64,000 nt of DNA from Xenorhabdus sp. IM139775 (GTDB taxonomy: Bacteria > Pseudomonadota > Gammaproteobacteria > Enterobacterales > Enterobacteriaceae): the NCBI RefSeq assembly GCF_028598745.1, contig NZ_JAQRFK010000004.1:1-64000 (forward strand), read 5' to 3'. Position numbers and translations under genes: made by a program. The notes under the pieces are model-generated. The model saw only the letters and a program-made list of their open reading frames with translations, did not search any database and had not been told where the DNA came from. Below are positions 49,484 to 60,057 of this stretch, piece after piece (positions within the stretch are counted from its first letter, which is position 1; the number at the start of each line of letters is the position of its first letter).

Positions 49484-51466
49484 ATGTGGGGAAAATTAAC
49501 ACTGGATGCGATCCCATTGCATGAACCCATTATTGTGGTGACATTGCTTGGGATCTTGCTTGGGGGACTGGTCGTTGTCGGTTCCTTAACTTATTTCCGT
49601 AAATGGAAATGGCTCTGGAATGAATGGTTAACCAGCGTTGACCATAAAAGAATTGGTGTCATGTACATCGTCGTTGCCATGGTGATGATGCTCCGTGGTT
49701 TCGCTGACGCCATCATGATGCGTGGACAACAAGCCTTGGCTTCCGCTGGTGAAGCTGGTTACCTGCCCCCGCACCATTATGATCAGATCTTCACCGCTCA
49801 CGGCGTTATCATGATCTTTTTTATGGCGATGCCTTTCGTTGTCGGCCTGATGAACATTGTGGTTCCTCTGCAAATCGGCGCACGCGACGTTGCATTCCCA
49901 TTCCTGAACTCTTTGAGCTTCTGGCTATTTGTTGTCGGCGTCGCGCTGATCAACATCTCTCTGGGGGTGGGTGAGTTTGCACAAACCGGTTGGTTGGCCT
50001 ACCCGCCGCTATCCGGTCTGGAATATAACCCCGGTGTTGGGGTCGATTACTGGATATGGAGTCTTCAGCTCTCCGGTGTCGGTACATTGCTGACAGGTGT
50101 TAACTTCTTCGTGACCATCCTGCGCATGCGTGCACCGGGCATGTCCATGATGAAACTCCCTGTCTTTACATGGGCTTCACTGTGCACCAACGTACTTATC
50201 ATTGCGGCCTTCCCAATCCTGACGGTAACCATCGCGTTGCTGACCCTGGATCGTTATCTGGGCACCCATTTCTTTACCAACGATATGGGTGGCAACATGA
50301 TGATGTACATCAACCTGATTTGGGCTTGGGGTCATCCCGAAGTTTACATTCTGGTTCTGCCTGTCTTTGGTATCTTCTCTGAAGTCACGGCAACCTTCTC
50401 GAAAAAACGCCTGTTTGGTTATACCTCACTGGTGTGGGCGACAATCGTTATCACCATCCTGTCGTTCATAGTATGGTTGCACCACTTCTTTACCATGGGT
50501 TCCGGTGCAAACGTCAACGCCTTCTTTGGTATCGCCACGATGATTATCTCCATCCCAACCGGGGTTAAGATCTTCAACTGGCTGTTCACCATGTACCGTG
50601 GTCGTATTGAATTCAAAACCCCAATGTTGTGGACGGTTGGCTTCCTGGTCACTTTCTCCATTGGTGGTATGACGGGCGTTCTGCTGGCAGTACCGGGTGC
50701 TAACTTCGTTCTGCATAACAGTTTGTTCCTGATTGCTCACTTCCATAACGTTATCATCGGCGGTGTGGTATTCGGCTGCTTCGCAGGTACAACTTACTGG
50801 TTCCCTAAAGCATTTGGGTTCACCCTGAATGAAAAATGGGGCGTCCGTGCATTCTGGTTCTGGATCATTGGTTTCTTCGTTGCTTTCATGCCACTGTACG
50901 CACTGGGCTTCATGGGGATGACCCGTCGCCTGAGCCAAGATATCAACCCAGAATTCCACCCATTGCTGGTTGTTGCAGCGGGCGGCGTGGCCCTAATCGC
51001 CTTAGGTATTTTGTGTCAGATTATCCAGTTCTACGTCAGTATCCGTGACCGTGACCAAAACCGCGATCTGACCGGCGATCCATGGGGTGCCCGTACTCTG
51101 GAATGGTCAACTTCATCTCCACCTCCGTTCTATAACTTTGCTGAAGTTCCACACATCCAGACTCGTGATGCATGGTGGGATATGAAAGAAAAAGGCACTG
51201 AATATAAGCGCCCTGCTAAATATGAAGAAATTCATATGCCTAAAAACACGGCAGCAGGTGTGATCATCAGCGCATTTTGTCTGACATTAGGCTTTGCTTT
51301 GATCTGGCATATCTGGTGGATGGCTATCGCAAGTTTCGCAGGTATCGTCATTAGCTGCATCGTGAAAAGTTTTGACGAAGACGTTGATTACTACGTCCCT
51401 GTCGCTGAAGTCGAAAAAGTTGAGAATCAGCGTTACGAAGAACTGAGAAAGGCAGGTGTGAAATAA
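49484..51466 (+). CDS. cyoB: Cytochrome bo3 oxidase subunit I
   Basis: Catalytic haem-copper subunit: reduces O2 to water and pumps protons. 660 aa (663 in E. coli), about 15 TM segments. Haem b and CuB ligands are visible: [19 protein letters not shown] with His-Tyr crosslink motif, WLHHFFTMG, and HFHNVIIGG. The ATG at 49484 ([11 protein letters not shown]) matches the family; the open frame overlapping cyoA is not used. Its TAA overlaps the cyoC ATG. Confidence 0.98.
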   Translation: MWGKLTLDAIPLHEPIIVVTLLGILLGGLVVVGSLTYFRKWKWLWNEWLTSVDHKRIGVMYIVVAMVMMLRGFADAIMMRGQQALASAGEAGYLPPHHYDQIFTAHGVIMIFFMAMPFVVGLMNIVVPLQIGARDVAFPFLNSLSFWLFVVGVALINISLGVGEFAQTGWLAYPPLSGLEYNPGVGVDYWIWSLQLSGVGTLLTGVNFFVTILRMRAPGMSMMKLPVFTWASLCTNVLIIAAFPILTVTIALLTLDRYLGTHFFTNDMGGNMMMYINLIWAWGHPEVYILVLPVFGIFSEVTATFSKKRLFGYTSLVWATIVITILSFIVWLHHFFTMGSGANVNAFFGIATMIISIPTGVKIFNWLFTMYRGRIEFKTPMLWTVGFLVTFSIGGMTGVLLAVPGANFVLHNSLFLIAHFHNVIIGGVVFGCFAGTTYWFPKAFGFTLNEKWGVRAFWFWIIGFFVAFMPLYALGFMGMTRRLSQDINPEFHPLLVVAAGGVALIALGILCQIIQFYVSIRDRDQNRDLTGDPWGARTLEWSTSSPPPFYNFAEVPHIQTRDAWWDMKEKGTEYKRPAKYEEIHMPKNTAAGVIISAFCLTLGFALIWHIWWMAIASFAGIVISCIVKSFDEDVDYYVPVAEVEKVENQRYEELRKAGVK

Positions 51467-52077
51467 TGTCGACTCAAACCCTTAACAACACAGCCGCCCA
51501 TGACGCTCATGGGCACCACGATACAGGGGCTAACAAAGTATTTGGCTTCTGGATCTACCTGATGAGTGACTTGGTTCTGTTTGCAAGTCTGTTCGCTACC
51601 TATGCAGTGCTGGTTAATGGCACTGCCGGTGGCCCGTCTGGTAAAGATATTTTTGAACTGCCATTTGTATTGGTGGAAACCTTCCTGCTGCTGTTCAGTA
51701 GTATTACCTATGGTTTCGCCATGCTGAACATGAACAAAGGTAAAGTGGCACAGGTTAACCTGTGGCTGTTCATTACCTTCCTGTTTGGCCTTGGCTTCGT
51801 TTCAATGGAAATCTACGAGTTCCATAAACTGATCACGGAAGGCTATGGCCCTGACCGCAGTGCATTCCTGTCCGCCTTCTTTGCGCTGGTTGCCACTCAC
51901 GGTCTACACGTCACCTTCGGCCTGATTTGGATCATCACGCTGATGGTTCAGGTTTCACGTCGTGGTCTGACTGACGTGAATCGTACACGCCTGAATTGCC
52001 TGAGCCTGTTCTGGCACTTCCTTGATGTCGTATGGATCTGTGTATTTACTATCGTTTATCTGATGGGAGCGATGTAA
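51466..52077 (+). CDS. cyoC: Cytochrome bo3 oxidase subunit III
   Basis: Five-TM membrane subunit of 203 aa (204 in E. coli). Motifs [23 protein letters not shown] and [14 protein letters not shown] are typical. Start and stop overlap neighbours in TAATG arrangements (cyoB before, cyoD after), indicating tight translational coupling and equal stoichiometry. Confidence 0.97.
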   Translation: MSTQTLNNTAAHDAHGHHDTGANKVFGFWIYLMSDLVLFASLFATYAVLVNGTAGGPSGKDIFELPFVLVETFLLLFSSITYGFAMLNMNKGKVAQVNLWLFITFLFGLGFVSMEIYEFHKLITEGYGPDRSAFLSAFFALVATHGLHVTFGLIWIITLMVQVSRRGLTDVNRTRLNCLSLFWHFLDVVWICVFTIVYLMGAM

Positions 52078-52409
52078 TGAGTCATCCAAATACTTCTCAT
52101 TCCGGCGCCAGCCACGGTAGTTTCAAAACCTATATGATTGGTTTTGTACTGTCAGTCATCCTGACCGTGATCCCATTCTGGATGGTGATGGAAGGTACAG
52201 CTTCACACAGCACAATTTTGGTGACCGTCGTTGCCATGGCTGTTATTCAGGTCTTTGTTCATTTCATCTGCTTCCTGCATATGAATACATCATCTGAAGA
52301 GCGTTGGAACCTCCTTGCTTTACTATTCACATTACTGGTCATCGCGATTGTTGTTGTTGGCTCCCTGTGGATCATGTACAACCTGAACATCAATATGATG
52401 GTTGATTAA
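52077..52409 (+). CDS. cyoD: Cytochrome bo3 oxidase subunit IV
   Basis: Small three-TM assembly subunit, 110 aa (109 in E. coli). [23 protein letters not shown] and [20 protein letters not shown] are family hallmarks. ATG 52077 overlaps the cyoC stop; the longer overlapping frame is discarded. 12 bp before cyoE. Confidence 0.97.
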   Translation: MSHPNTSHSGASHGSFKTYMIGFVLSVILTVIPFWMVMEGTASHSTILVTVVAMAVIQVFVHFICFLHMNTSSEERWNLLALLFTLLVIAIVVVGSLWIMYNLNINMMVD

Positions 52410-52421
52410 GGGTTGATTTGA

Positions 52422-53306
52422 ATGATTAAGCAATACCTGCAAGTGACCAAACCAGGAATTATTTTCGGAAATCTAATTTCTGCGATTGGTGGTTTTCTAC
52501 TCGCTTCCAGGGGCGTAATAGATTACCCCTTGTTCTTTGCAACGATGGTCGGGGTATCGCTGGTGGTAGCATCAGGTTGTGTATTCAACAACTATATCGA
52601 CCGCGATATTGACCGTATCATGGAAAGAACGAAAGAAAGGGTCCTTGTGAAAGGGCTTATCGATCCGAAAACCAGCCTGATTTACGCCTCAGTGTTAGGT
52701 ATTGCTGGCATAGTGCTGCTCTATGTAGCAGCCAATGCCTTAGCAATGCAGTTAGCTCTCATTGGGTTTGTCATTTATGTCGGGGTTTATAGCCTCTACA
52801 TGAAAAGAAAATCTGTTTATGGCACGCTGGTTGGTAGCTTGTCAGGCGCAGCACCTCCCGTGATCGGTTACTGTGCAGTAGCAGGACATTTTGATACCGG
52901 CGCATTGATCTTATTGTTGATCTTCAGCTTGTGGCAGATGCCCCATTCTTACGCCATTGCTATTTTTCGGTTCAAAGATTATCAAGCGGCCAACATCCCA
53001 GTATTACCCGTGATTAAAGGTATTTCCGTCGCGAAAAACCATATCACCCTGTATATTCTGGCCTTTATGGTTGCCACTTTGATGCTGGCCATCAGTGGTT
53101 ATGCAGGTTATAAATACCTCATTGTCGCTGCCGCAGTGAGTATCTGGTGGCTGGGTATGGCATTATCAGGTTATAAAACCTCTAATGACCGTATTTGGGC
53201 CCGTAAGTTATTTCTGTTTTCTATCGTCGCTATCATGTCATTAAGCGTCATGATGTCTGTAGATTCATCAGCATCGCCAGAAAACCTACTGACTTACGTC
53301 TGGTAA
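52422..53306 (+). CDS. cyoE: Haem o synthase (protohaem IX farnesyltransferase)
   Basis: UbiA-type prenyltransferase making haem o for CyoB from haem b and farnesyl diphosphate. 294 aa (296 in E. coli). The Asp-rich motif [18 protein letters not shown] (residues about 60-78) and the second loop [12 protein letters not shown] are present; about nine TM helices. Last cyo gene, followed by a strong terminator. Its substrates connect to hemH and ispA in this window. Confidence 0.97.
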   Translation: MIKQYLQVTKPGIIFGNLISAIGGFLLASRGVIDYPLFFATMVGVSLVVASGCVFNNYIDRDIDRIMERTKERVLVKGLIDPKTSLIYASVLGIAGIVLLYVAANALAMQLALIGFVIYVGVYSLYMKRKSVYGTLVGSLSGAAPPVIGYCAVAGHFDTGALILLLIFSLWQMPHSYAIAIFRFKDYQAANIPVLPVIKGISVAKNHITLYILAFMVATLMLAISGYAGYKYLIVAAAVSIWWLGMALSGYKTSNDRIWARKLFLFSIVAIMSLSVMMSVDSSASPENLLTYVW

Positions 53307-53311
53307 TATTT

Positions 53312-53341
53312 AGAGGGCAGGGTTTACCCTGCCCTCTTTTT
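53312..53341 (+). terminator. cyoABCDE terminator
   Basis: AGAGGGCAGGG-TTTA-CCCTGCCCTCT, perfect 11-bp GC-rich stem followed by TTTTT, 5 bp after the cyoE stop. Confidence 0.96.
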
Positions 53342-53450
53342 CCTTTCCTTTATCTCTATCAATGACAACTTATTCGTTCGGTTGCAAACGCTTCTTTTCC
53401 GTTTGCCTCTCACTTGATTGAAATGTCATACCAGATTTTTTGAGGTACCC

Positions 53451-54818
53451 GTGAACGATAATAAAATGACCCCGCTTGAACTTCGGGCGACATGGGGCTT
53501 AGGTTCCGTTTTCTCTCTGCGCATGTTAGGTATGTTCATGGTTCTACCTGTTCTGACGACCTATGGCTTAGAATTACGTGATGCGACAGAAGCGCTTATC
53601 GGCATTGCTATCGGCATCTACGGCTTAACACAAGCAATATTTCAGATCCCATTTGGGCTGCTGTCAGACAAAATTGGCAGAAAGCCTTTAATCATAGGCG
53701 GGCTTCTCATCTTTGCATTAGGCAGTATTATTGCCGCCTTAAGCGACTCTATTTGGGGAATTATTATTGGGCGTGCCCTGCAAGGCACGGGAGCCATATC
53801 CGCCGCTATCATGGCATTACTTTCAGATCTGACCCGTGAGCAGAATCGAACAAAAGCCATGGCATTTATCGGCATTAGTTTCGGTATCACCTTCGCCTTT
53901 GCAATTGTTGTCGGCCCGATTATCACCCACCAAATTGGTTTAAATGGCCTGTTTGGCGCCATTGCAATCCTGGCTGGCTGCGGGATCTTTATCACACTGT
54001 TTGCCGTGCCGAGTACACACAAGCATTTGCTAAATCGCGAATCCGGTATCGCACGCGGCAGCCTCAAACGGGTGCTTTCAGATCCTCAATTAATAAAACT
54101 TAATATTGGTATTCTCTGCCTGCATACCTTATTGATGTCGAGCTTTGTTGCCCTTCCCCTCATTATGGAAAAAGTGGGTTTTCCTCCACAACAACACTGG
54201 AAAGTGTATTTAATCACCACCCTTATCTCTTTTGTCGCTGTCCTGCCTTTCATTATTTATGCAGAGACAAAACGTCGCATGAAGCAGGTATTTTTACTGT
54301 GTATCGCGATGCTATTCATTGCGGAAGTCGTTTTATGGCTTCAAGGCTCGCATCTTTGGGGGATCTTTGCCGGCATTCAAATTTTCTTCCTTGCGTTTAA
54401 TATCATGGAAGCTATTTTGCCTTCACTTATCAGCAAAGAAGCGCCTGCGGGTTACAAAGGCACTGCCATGGGGGTTTACTCCACCAGCCAATTCCTTGGC
54501 GTTGCTTTGGGAGGCAGCCTTGGGGGAATGCTTTACGAATGGCAAGGGGCATCATTCGTCTTTATGGGGGGCGTCGCACTGACGGCATTCTGGTTTATTA
54601 TCAGCCTGACATTACGGCAACCGCCCTATGTCAGCAGTATCAGGATCATTTTGCCGGAGCAACTCTGTGCCCCTGAGATTTTAGAGAAAAAGATATTGGC
54701 GCAGGCTGGAGTAAAAGATGTCGTTATTGCACCAGAAGAGCTGAGTGCCTATATCAAAGTCGATACCAAACAGACCAATCGCGAGCAGTTAGAACAGCTT
54801 GTCTTATCCCATAAATAG
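53451..54818 (+). CDS. yajR: YajR, MFS transporter with C-terminal YAM domain
   Basis: Putative proton-driven drug exporter of the inner membrane. 455 aa (454 in E. coli). Twelve TM helices; motif A is visible as GLLSDKIGRKPLI. The C-terminal ferredoxin-like YAM domain (residues about 390-455, PPYVSSIRIILPEQL ... AYIKVDTK) is present. Start is GTG 53451 (NDNKMTPLELRATWGLG aligns with E. coli NDYKMTPGERRATWGLG) after TTGAGGT; the frame upstream has no counterpart. Separated from cyoE by a terminator. Confidence 0.93.
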   Translation: MNDNKMTPLELRATWGLGSVFSLRMLGMFMVLPVLTTYGLELRDATEALIGIAIGIYGLTQAIFQIPFGLLSDKIGRKPLIIGGLLIFALGSIIAALSDSIWGIIIGRALQGTGAISAAIMALLSDLTREQNRTKAMAFIGISFGITFAFAIVVGPIITHQIGLNGLFGAIAILAGCGIFITLFAVPSTHKHLLNRESGIARGSLKRVLSDPQLIKLNIGILCLHTLLMSSFVALPLIMEKVGFPPQQHWKVYLITTLISFVAVLPFIIYAETKRRMKQVFLLCIAMLFIAEVVLWLQGSHLWGIFAGIQIFFLAFNIMEAILPSLISKEAPAGYKGTAMGVYSTSQFLGVALGGSLGGMLYEWQGASFVFMGGVALTAFWFIISLTLRQPPYVSSIRIILPEQLCAPEILEKKILAQAGVKDVVIAPEELSAYIKVDTKQTNREQLEQLVLSHK

Positions 54819-54836
54819 CCTGCGAAATTTATAATA

Positions 54837-54863
54837 AGTACGGTGTTTACCAAACACCGTACT
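54837..54863. terminator. Bidirectional hairpin between yajR and yajQ
   Basis: AGTACGGTGTTT (54837-54848) pairs exactly with AAACACCGTACT (54852-54863) over a 3-nt loop, between two convergent stops 55 bp apart. Confidence 0.78.
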
Positions 54864-54873
54864 ATCATCGATA

Positions 54874-55365
54874 TTAATCGCGGAAATTCGTAAACTGGAA
54901 AGGCTGACCCAATTCTGCACCGCGAATCAATGCAATGACACCTTGCAAATCATCACGCGCCTTACCGGTTACCCGTACTTGCTCACCCTGAATTTGAGCT
55001 TGTACTTTCAGCTTGCTGTCTTTAATCAGCTTCACAATCTTTTTCGCTAACGGCGTATCGATACCTTGCAGCAAGGTCGCTTCTACACTGTAGGTTTTGC
55101 CACTATGAACCCTATCTTCAGGAACATTGAGCACCGAACCATCAATTCCACGTTTAGCAAATTTTTCACGCAGAATATCGACGAGTTGGTTCACCTGAAA
55201 ATCAGATTCACTGGCAATTTTGATCGATTCATTCTTTTCATTTAATTCAAAACTTGCGTTGACGTTGCGGAAATCCCAACGACTACTTAATTCCCGCTGC
55301 GCATTTTCTACTGCATTACGCACTTCCGGCATCTCAACTTCAGAAACAATATCAAATGATGGCAT
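54874..55365 (-). CDS. yajQ: YajQ-family nucleotide-binding protein
   Basis: 163 aa, identical in length to E. coli YajQ. Two ferredoxin-like domains; [26 protein letters not shown] at the start and [17 protein letters not shown] at the end are invariant family marks. The family binds nucleotides, and some members bind cyclic di-GMP; the role here is unknown. Stands alone and divergent from panE. Confidence 0.96.
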   Translation of the reverse strand: MPSFDIVSEVEMPEVRNAVENAQRELSSRWDFRNVNASFELNEKNESIKIASESDFQVNQLVDILREKFAKRGIDGSVLNVPEDRVHSGKTYSVEATLLQGIDTPLAKKIVKLIKDSKLKVQAQIQGEQVRVTGKARDDLQGVIALIRGAELGQPFQFTNFRD

Positions 55366-55537
55366 TGCCCGTCACCTCCTGCTAATCAATAAATCGGCAT
55401 GATAACCGCTTTCTATTATTGGCAAAAGCTCTATACTCGGGAAGCCCAACGATCTTTTTGAAATTATCATGTTTCGAGATCAATGAGCGTTAATGACGAT
55501 CGAGGTTCCTCATGAAAGCGTCTCTCAAGGAAGAAAT

Positions 55538-56452
55538 ATGAAAATAACCGTTCTTGGCTGTGGCGCTATAGGTAAACTGTGGCTTGCTGCCTTATCCAAA
55601 AAAAATCATCGTGTTCAGGGATGGTTAAGGGTTCCACAACCTGTTACTTCCGTTCAAATCGAAAACTTCAATGGTCAGGTCTTTAAGCAACAATTTCCTG
55701 CCAATGACGAAAAACACCTTGCTGAAAGCAAGTTACTCCTCGTTTGTTTAAAAGCATGGCAAGTGTCTGATGCAGTTAATCATCTGGCTGGCAAACTTTC
55801 CCCTCATTGCCCAATCCTGTTATTGCATAATGGAATGGGAACCCCAGAAGAGTTTGCGCCTTTGCCCAACCCGATTTTACTGGGTGTGACCACTCATGGT
55901 GCCTATCGAAAAAACGACATAGTGTACTATAAGTCACAAGGCATAACTCACATTGGAGCCGTAACCGCCAATGCTGCCAAGTTCAGCGATCTGGCCGATG
56001 TTTTACACTGTGCCCTGCCTGATGTGGCATGGCACAATGAAATACAGGCTATCAGTTGGATGAAACTTGCCGTTAACTGTGTCATTAACCCACTCACGGT
56101 CATCTATGACTGCAAAAACGGTGACTTACGGCATTACCCTGCACAAATTCAGGCACTATGTGACGAAATTTATCACGTGATGAAGCATGACAATATCCAT
56201 ATAACCCAACAAACCCTGATTGATTACGTCATGAACGTCATTGGGCAAACCGCTGAAAATTACTCATCCATGCTGCAAGATATACGGGCACAGCGACATA
56301 CAGAAATAGACTACATCACCGGCTTTTTAATACGCCGGGCCCGTGTTCACGGTTTGCCAATCACCGAAAATACCATTGTTTATCATTACATTAAGCGCAA
56401 GGAGGAAGAATATGAGCACCTCAGCCCTTATTTGCCTCGCTCACGGCAGTGA
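55538..56452 (+). CDS. panE: Ketopantoate reductase (2-dehydropantoate 2-reductase)
   Basis: NADPH-dependent reduction of ketopantoate to pantoate in coenzyme A synthesis. 304 aa (303 in E. coli). N-terminal Rossmann GCGAIG at residues 7-12; catalytic Lys region [26 protein letters not shown] near the C-terminus. ATG 55538 follows CAAGGAAG and matches [10 protein letters not shown] of E. coli. Its last 41 bp overlap yajL. Confidence 0.96.
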   Translation: MKITVLGCGAIGKLWLAALSKKNHRVQGWLRVPQPVTSVQIENFNGQVFKQQFPANDEKHLAESKLLLVCLKAWQVSDAVNHLAGKLSPHCPILLLHNGMGTPEEFAPLPNPILLGVTTHGAYRKNDIVYYKSQGITHIGAVTANAAKFSDLADVLHCALPDVAWHNEIQAISWMKLAVNCVINPLTVIYDCKNGDLRHYPAQIQALCDEIYHVMKHDNIHITQQTLIDYVMNVIGQTAENYSSMLQDIRAQRHTEIDYITGFLIRRARVHGLPITENTIVYHYIKRKEEEYEHLSPYLPRSRQ

Positions 56453-56999
56453 AGAAATCGAGGCCGTCACAACGATTGATTTACTTGTTCGGGCAGGAAT
56501 TAACGTTACCGTCGCCAGCACAGAAACCGATGGCACCCTCATATTAACCTGTTCTCGCGGTGTCAAAATCGTTGCCGATGCCCCCTTAGTTGATGTCATT
56601 GACGAGGATTTTGATGCCGTTATTCTGCCGGGAGGGCTAAAAGGTGCAGAATGTTTTCGTGACAGCTTACTGGTTGTAGAAAAAATTCGAACCGCACAAA
56701 GTCAGGGGAAAATCATTGCGGCAATTTGTGCATCTCCGGCGATCGTATTGGAATACCATCAACTTTTTCCTGTCGGCAACATGACTGGCTATCCCAGCAT
56801 GCAGGATAAGATTGCGCCGGAGAAATGGATTGATAAACGCGTGTATTTTGACGAAAGAGTCAATTTACTGACCAGCCAAGGGCCTGCCACCGCTTTTGAC
56901 TTCGCCTTGAAACTGATTGAATTGTTGGAAGGAAAAGAAAAAGCCGCCGAAGTTGCCGCCCAACTCGTTTTACCGCCCGGTATTAATAATTTCCAGTGA
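56412..56999 (+). CDS. yajL: YajL, DJ-1/PfpI-family protein
   Basis: 195 aa (196 in E. coli). The reactive nucleophile-elbow Cys is Cys106 in IAAICASPA, with the conserved Glu near residue 16. Reported roles are oxidative-stress chaperone and protein/nucleotide deglycase; the latter is debated. ATG 56412 lies inside panE behind AGGAGGAAG, giving a 41-bp overlap in a different frame, as expected for the panE-yajL operon. Convergent with thiI. Confidence 0.95.
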   Translation: MSTSALICLAHGSEEIEAVTTIDLLVRAGINVTVASTETDGTLILTCSRGVKIVADAPLVDVIDEDFDAVILPGGLKGAECFRDSLLVVEKIRTAQSQGKIIAAICASPAIVLEYHQLFPVGNMTGYPSMQDKIAPEKWIDKRVYFDERVNLLTSQGPATAFDFALKLIELLEGKEKAAEVAAQLVLPPGINNFQ

Positions 57000-57055
57000 C
57001 CGCCGATAACCAAGCAGCCCGAAAAATAGACCTGAAAAATAAACGGAAGATACAT

Positions 57056-57089
57056 AGGCTGCCTATCGGATAGGTTCCGTAAGCAGCCT
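57056..57089. terminator. Stem-loop between convergent yajL and thiI
   Basis: AGGCTGC (57056-57062) pairs with GCAGCCT (57083-57089); inside, CTATC and GATAG can pair as well. No clear T-run. Likely shared terminator by position. Confidence 0.5.
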
Positions 57090-57095
57090 GACAAA

Positions 57096-58544
57096 TTAAG
57101 GTCGATACACTTTCACGTTATCGAAACCCTGTTCACGCAGATAAAGTGCCTGTAAACGGCTCATCACACCACGTTCACAATAAAGCAGATACGTTTTTTC
57201 TTTCGGCAAATCACCAAACTGAGTACTCAGTTTATAGAAAGGCAATGATTGAATTGCAATACCGTCTATGTTTAACGGCCGATCGTCCTGTTCATCAGGG
57301 GAACGGATATCCAGCAACACATCACCAGAAGAAAGTGCTGATACCATTTCCACTTCTACCACTTGCTCACTGGTTTGCTCGGCAATTTGGCGGATATCCA
57401 GATTCTGGGCTTCACTCACGACCCGCGCTAAAATCTCAAAGTCAAAATTGTTCTCTTCTGCTTCAATTTTGGCTTTAACCGCTTTCACTGTGGGGCTTTT
57501 TGATATCACACCACAAAATTCGGGCATAGTGCGGGCAAAATCTTCGGTGCCAATCTCACGGGCCAGCTTAATAATGTGCTCTTTATCATGAGAAATCAGG
57601 GGGCGCAGGATCAGCGTATCGGAGGCATTATCGATCAACCTTAAGTTAGTCAAGGTCTGGCTGGATACCTGCCCCAAGGCTTCACCGGTGACAATCGCCT
57701 GCACACCGTAGCGTTCTGCAACGCTGGAGGCTGCCCTGACCATCATTCTTTTCAGTACAACGCCCATCTGCCCGTCATCAACTTTTTCCAGAATTTCCGC
57801 AACGACAGGGGCAAAATCGACCGCAACGAAGCGGACTTTGTGCGAACTGCCAAACCGGTTCCACAAATAATGGGCAACCTGCTTGACGCCAATCTCATGG
57901 GCTGAGCCACCAAGATTAAAGAAACAGTAGTGCACACGGCAGCCACGGCGCATCAGCATATAACTGGAAACACCGGAATCAAAGCCACCGGAAATCAATG
58001 ACAGCACATCTTCCTGCGTACCAATAGGAAAACCACCAATTCCTTCATAACGGGCTTTCACCAAGATCAGCGTGTCCTGATCAATTTCCAGATTCACCGT
58101 CACATCAGGCTGAGTCAGTTTCACTTTGGCTGATTCGATATGTTGGTTCAACCCGCCACCGACATAACGCTCGACTTCATTAGAGGTAAAACTGTGTTTA
58201 CCGCGGCGCTTTGCGCGAACACAAAATGTCTTACCATGCAGTAAGTGGCCATAGGTTTCGTAGGTTTGCTCAAAGATATGATGTAGATCACGATAATCCC
58301 GCTCTTCCACTTGCAGGATATGGTGAATACCGGGAATACGTGTCAGTGCGTCACAAATTTCGGCACTGAGGTTATCATTCTTGACCCGAACTTCGATATT
58401 ATCCCAATGACGAACAACAGCAATGCCTTCGCCAAATGTTTTCAACACATTGCGGATATTGCTGGCAAGAATTTTAATAAAACGCAACCGGACGGTCTGG
58501 CTCTTGATCGTAATTTCTGGGAATAATTTAATGATAAACTTCAT
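57096..58544 (-). CDS. thiI: ThiI, tRNA 4-thiouridine synthase / thiamine thiazole sulfurtransferase
   Basis: 482 aa, the E. coli length. Order: ferredoxin-like and THUMP RNA-binding domains (residues about 1-165), PP-loop ATPase [10 protein letters not shown] near residue 185, and a C-terminal rhodanese domain with the persulfide Cys in [11 protein letters not shown] (Cys456 in E. coli); the second catalytic Cys is in [10 protein letters not shown]. The rhodanese domain is kept, so both tRNA and thiamine functions are expected. Divergent from xseB. Confidence 0.97.
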   Translation of the reverse strand: MKFIIKLFPEITIKSQTVRLRFIKILASNIRNVLKTFGEGIAVVRHWDNIEVRVKNDNLSAEICDALTRIPGIHHILQVEERDYRDLHHIFEQTYETYGHLLHGKTFCVRAKRRGKHSFTSNEVERYVGGGLNQHIESAKVKLTQPDVTVNLEIDQDTLILVKARYEGIGGFPIGTQEDVLSLISGGFDSGVSSYMLMRRGCRVHYCFFNLGGSAHEIGVKQVAHYLWNRFGSSHKVRFVAVDFAPVVAEILEKVDDGQMGVVLKRMMVRAASSVAERYGVQAIVTGEALGQVSSQTLTNLRLIDNASDTLILRPLISHDKEHIIKLAREIGTEDFARTMPEFCGVISKSPTVKAVKAKIEAEENNFDFEILARVVSEAQNLDIRQIAEQTSEQVVEVEMVSALSSGDVLLDIRSPDEQDDRPLNIDGIAIQSLPFYKLSTQFGDLPKEKTYLLYCERGVMSRLQALYLREQGFDNVKVYRP

Positions 58545-58786
58545 AGTAAGATATAGTAGTCATTCAATGTTGAACTATCACAAACAATATCAATGATTGT
58601 TCTTAAATGTTCAGTTGGATAGGGCGCAGAGTATAACACCATCTCGCTATATCACCCGTAAAAAAAATCACCCGTAAAAAACAGCGGTAACGCATGATTT
58701 ATTTTTCTTGGTGTAGTAGGGTACTGGCAAGTCTGTAACAAACTTGCTTTGCTGTAATTCGTTAAATAACCATAAGTTAAGTCATT

Positions 58787-59044
58787 ATGTCTAAAGCAAA
58801 TCAAACATCAGCAACCGAACAAATGCCGACATTCGAAACATCTCTCAAAGAGCTGGAAGACATTGTTATTCGGCTGGAATCCGGGGAACTCCCATTAGAA
58901 GATGCGTTGAATGAATTTGAACGTGGTATTCAACTTGCAAGACAAGGGCAGAAAACGCTTCAACAGGCGGAACAACGAGTGCAAATTTTATTGAACCATG
59001 ATGCACAATCGCCACTTGATGAATTTTCGTCCGATGCTGAGTAA
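58787..59044 (+). CDS. xseB: Exodeoxyribonuclease VII small subunit
   Basis: 85 aa (80 in E. coli). The coiled-coil segment [40 protein letters not shown] is the family core. The E. coli enzyme degrades ssDNA together with XseA, encoded elsewhere. First gene of xseB-ispA-dxs; its stop lies 5 bp before the ispA ATG. Confidence 0.95.
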   Translation: MSKANQTSATEQMPTFETSLKELEDIVIRLESGELPLEDALNEFERGIQLARQGQKTLQQAEQRVQILLNHDAQSPLDEFSSDAE

Positions 59045-59048
59045 ATTT

Positions 59049-59981
59049 ATGTCCGAACAATATAAGACACCTTGTGAAGCACCCTCTTTTGAAGAAATTT
59101 TGCACACTTGTCAGCAGCATATTAATGACAAGCTGCTGGCAACATTTTCTTCATTGCCTGTTTTAAACAGCCCACTAGGCACAGCAATGCAATATGGTGC
59201 GGTACTGGGTGGAAAACGGCTGCGCCCATTTTTAGTTTACAGCGTGGGAGAAATGCTTGGCCTCCCCAAAAAGAGCCTTGATGCCGCCGCCCTCGCAGTA
59301 GAGTGCATCCATGCTTATTCATTGATTCATGATGATTTACCCGCAATGGATAACGACGATTTACGTCGCGGGCAACCGACCTGTCATATCAAATTTGGTG
59401 AAAGTCAGGCTATTTTAGCCGGAGATGCCTTACAATCACTGGCCTTTGAAATTCTGGCAAAACAGGACATGCCCAATGTTGCCTTATCCGATCGCCTTGC
59501 CATGATTGCTGAATTGGCAAGCGCCAGCGGGTTTGCCGGCATGTGCGGGGGGCAGTCACTGGATTTGGAAGCTGAAGGTAAACAGATCGATCTTGCCTCG
59601 CTGGAACAGATCCACCGACATAAAACAGGGGCATTAATACGTTCAGCCGTCCGACTGGCCGCTTATGGTGCAGGGCAACGCGGCCGTGAAGCATTGCCTT
59701 TGCTGGAGCAATACGCCCAAGCCATCGGTCTGGCATTTCAGGTACATGATGATATTCTGGATGTCATTGGCAATACGGAAGTGATTGGCAAGCGTCAGGG
59801 CAACGATCAGCAACTCGGCAAAAATACCTATCCGGCATTATTAGGTTTAGAACAAGCCCAGAAAAAAGCCCAGAAGCTGTATGAAGAAGCGCTCGACGCC
59901 CTGACAGAACTGGAAAAACAGGCATATAACACCGCAATCTTAAAAAAACTGGCTGGTTTTATCATTGAGAGAAACAGCTAA
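59049..59981 (+). CDS. ispA: Farnesyl diphosphate synthase
   Basis: Condenses IPP with DMAPP and GPP to farnesyl diphosphate. 310 aa (299 in E. coli). First Asp-rich motif [14 protein letters not shown], second DDILD; GGKRLRP for IPP binding. The start is uncertain: ATG 59049 is 5 bp after the xseB stop and lacks a ribosome-binding site, so coupling to xseB is likely; ATG 59034 inside xseB is an alternative. The N-terminal 25 residues differ from E. coli. Confidence 0.95.
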   Translation: MSEQYKTPCEAPSFEEILHTCQQHINDKLLATFSSLPVLNSPLGTAMQYGAVLGGKRLRPFLVYSVGEMLGLPKKSLDAAALAVECIHAYSLIHDDLPAMDNDDLRRGQPTCHIKFGESQAILAGDALQSLAFEILAKQDMPNVALSDRLAMIAELASASGFAGMCGGQSLDLEAEGKQIDLASLEQIHRHKTGALIRSAVRLAAYGAGQRGREALPLLEQYAQAIGLAFQVHDDILDVIGNTEVIGKRQGNDQQLGKNTYPALLGLEQAQKKAQKLYEEALDALTELEKQAYNTAILKKLAGFIIERNS

Positions 59982-60057
59982 AAAAATCGGTCATATTAAT
60001 CTTCGAATGCACCCTCAACCAACGTCTAACGGGTATAGCATTTTATACAGGCATAGC

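Noticed and set aside
59965-60057. 31-codon N-terminal extension of Dxs overlapping ispA
   Set aside because: No conservation with Dxs, and [13 protein letters not shown] at 60058 is the family start.
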